Below, piece after piece: positions 5,764-6,806 of a DNA stretch of 6,806 nt. Location of the stretch: positions 1 to 6,806 of the forward strand of contig CACZQT010000321.1 in assembly GCA_902783295.1 (NCBI GenBank), written 5' to 3'. How positions within the stretch are numbered: the stretch's first letter is position 1; each line of letters starts with the position of its first letter. The translations under genes were made by a program, and so were the position numbers. Source of the DNA: an uncultured Lachnospiraceae bacterium (lineage in GTDB: Bacteria; Bacillota; Clostridia; Lachnospirales; Lachnospiraceae). A model generated the notes under the pieces. It was not told where the DNA came from. It ran no database searches and saw only the letters and a list, made by a program, of their open reading frames with translations.

Positions 5764-6267
5764 TTAAACGCTTTGCCTTCTCAGTATGTGCTCCACAACC
5801 CTGAACAGAAACGGAAGTGCCAGCGCACCTGCAAGCCCCAGAGCAATCCCCAGAAGATCGATCATCGTGTCCTGCCATCTTCCGTGTCTTCCGATCATGA
5901 TCTGGTGGACTTCATCAAATACCGCGTACAGATAACTGAAGACGACCGTAAGCACACTTCTTTTTTTCCGGTCTTCCAGAGCCTGAAACATACAGAACGC
6001 GAGTACGGCAAAGATAGAAACATGCGCCAGTTTACGGACGGAAAATCCCAGAAAAACCGACTGATTGGATACCCGTGTGTTTTCTTCCAGCTGTTTCACG
6101 CCCAGAAACTCAGCCAGAATATCACTGGTTTCTTCAGATTTGACGATTCCCTGTGAAGAAAAATAAAAAATGACCGCCATCACCAAAAACACCATGCAGG
6201 TCCAGAAAATCTTTCGGAATCGGGCATTTTTCATTTTGTCCAGCACAACCATGATTCCTTTTCTCAT
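5764..6267 (-). CDS. VanZ-family membrane protein
   Basis: This is a 167-residue protein with four likely membrane helices at about 20-38, 78-96, 104-119 and 136-156. It has the VanZ-like landmarks: FSSQ at the end of helix 1 (36-39), RKLAH before helix 2 (78-82), FDEVHQ at the end of helix 3 (117-122), and GRWQDTMIDLLG leading into helix 4 (129-140). VanZ itself gives low-level teicoplanin resistance in enterococci by an unclear mechanism; most homologues have no known function, and many lie in cell-envelope or polysaccharide clusters of Bacillota. A resistance role here would be speculation. The start is uncertain. The ATG at 6267 has GGGAG 11 bases upstream and GGTGA close to it. Met6 (6252) follows AAGGA, and Met12 (6234) is also possible; none changes the helices. 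The gene lies between the DUF4422 gene and the glycosyltransferase on the same strand, so it is probably cotranscribed with them. Confidence 0.9.
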   Translation of the reverse strand: MRKGIMVVLDKMKNARFRKIFWTCMVFLVMAVIFYFSSQGIVKSEETSDILAEFLGVKQLEENTRVSNQSVFLGFSVRKLAHVSIFAVLAFCMFQALEDRKKRSVLTVVFSYLYAVFDEVHQIMIGRHGRWQDTMIDLLGIALGLAGALALPFLFRVVEHILRRQSV

Positions 6268-6339
6268 TGGTCACCAGGCTCCCTTTCCATCATCTGTCCT
6301 GGAACACGTCTTCCTAAACGGCCTTCAGGATTCATTTCT

Positions 6340-6806
6340 TCACCGGCCTCTGACTTTTCTCAGCAGGAACGCGCCTCCTTTTTTCACCCAGTTCGTCTTT
6401 TCGGTCTGAAACACCGGCAGTTCTCTGTATGAAATCCTCTCTGTTTCAATCCAGGCATCCACCAGCCGTTCGGAAAGAAATCCCATCATCCGGGACGGCA
6501 CTGTTCCCATTTTTCTTTCCGTCTCAAAGAGAATATCAAAAAGCCAGGAGCAGTACGCCTCCAGCTCTTCTCTCCGCATAATCATCATATTGAAGCGGTG
6601 TCCGGCTGTCCTGGACATGCTGCCCGAAAAAGCATCCAGATACGCCGGGGCTTTTTCCGCCAGCACCTGTTTCAGGACTTCCAGATTTTCCGCCCCGTGC
6701 GCATGAACGAACTGGCTCTCTCCGGTTTCTATAAAGTAATTCCGTTTATTCGGAAGAATCACCGGTGTTTTCTGCAGCAGCTTCTGAAGAGTTTTCTCTG
6801 TCAGAA
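6340..6806 (-). CDS. DUF4422 protein, putative glycosyltransferase, 3' part only
   Basis: The C-terminal 154 or so residues of a DUF4422 protein are present; the frame is open through the right window edge. A GTG at 6762 could be read as a start, but the residues before it (LQKLLQKTP, then VILPNKRNYFIET) continue the domain, so that codon is an internal valine and the gene begins outside the window. Landmarks are LPNKRNYFIET, QFVHAHG, SMSRTAGHRFNMMIM, YCSWLFDILFETE and MGFLSERLVDAWIE, ending with NWVKKGGAFLLRK just before the stop. DUF4422 proteins occur in capsule and lipopolysaccharide loci and are thought to be glycosyltransferases; the invariant His and Glu residues in these blocks are compatible with that, but the reaction is not settled. 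It is the most upstream visible gene of the run and lies 72 bases before the VanZ gene. It appears intact at its 3' end. Confidence 0.87.
   Translation of the reverse strand, partial: LTEKTLQKLLQKTPVILPNKRNYFIETGESQFVHAHGAENLEVLKQVLAEKAPAYLDAFSGSMSRTAGHRFNMMIMRREELEAYCSWLFDILFETERKMGTVPSRMMGFLSERLVDAWIETERISYRELPVFQTEKTNWVKKGGAFLLRKVRGR

Noticed and set aside
641..6725. Frequent TTCCGG / CCGGAA across the window
   Set aside because: Most copies fall in coding DNA where the minus strand uses the Arg codon CGG followed by AA-starting codons. There is no regular spacing, so it reflects codon preference rather than a repeat array.
6340..6762. A complete 140-residue gene starting at the GTG at 6762
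   Set aside because: The frame and DUF4422-like sequence continue upstream to the window edge, so this codon is internal.

Overview
The window looks like part of the chromosome of an anaerobic Gram-positive bacterium of the Bacillota, most likely a Clostridia/Lachnospiraceae-type gut organism. The grounds are strong AGGAGG-type ribosome binding sites, base composition that looks roughly balanced by eye, an enoate-reductase-type Old Yellow Enzyme typical of gut Clostridia, and a surface-polysaccharide locus containing Stealth, VanZ and DUF4422 genes. The genus cannot be fixed from the sequence alone. All seven genes I accept are on the minus strand, so transcription runs from high to low coordinates. 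Two genes run off the window edges.

Reading in the direction of transcription: (1) the 3' part of a DUF4422 gene, a putative glycosyltransferase (6806 to 6340); (2) a small four-helix VanZ-family membrane protein (6267-5764); (3) a family 2 glycosyltransferase (5721-4582); (4) a Stealth-family sugar-1-phosphate transferase with CR1 to CR4 motifs (4473-3445); (5) a Gtf3/WbbI-like glycosyltransferase, often annotated as galactofuranosyltransferase (3448-2258), translationally coupled to gene 4 by an ATGA overlap; (6) a Wzx-type lipid-linked oligosaccharide flippase (2141-693). After a 176-base gap comes (7) the 5' part of an Old Yellow Enzyme-family flavin oxidoreductase (516 to the left edge).

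Genes 1 to 6 form a coherent capsule or exopolysaccharide module. Glycosyltransferases would assemble a repeat unit on a lipid carrier, the Stealth enzyme would probably add a sugar through a phosphodiester, and the flippase would export the unit. The initiating sugar-phosphate transferase, the Wzy polymerase, the chain-length regulators and any UDP-galactopyranose mutase are not in the window and would have to lie upstream or elsewhere. Gene 7 looks like ordinary metabolism flanking the cluster: it has a near-ideal ribosome binding site and a codon choice unlike the polysaccharide genes, so the cluster probably ends at 517-692.

No tRNA, rRNA, CRISPR array, insertion sequence or convincing rho-independent terminator was seen. 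Every intergenic gap is under 200 bases. Three of them (517-692, 2142-2257, 4474-4581) hold small imperfect repeats or AT-rich palindromic sequence that could be regulatory. I did not find a clearly new multi-gene system. The most unusual points are the Stealth enzyme inside a Wzx-type locus, a long polar insert in the linker of the Gtf3-like enzyme, and the charged, cysteine-rich middle of the family 2 glycosyltransferase.
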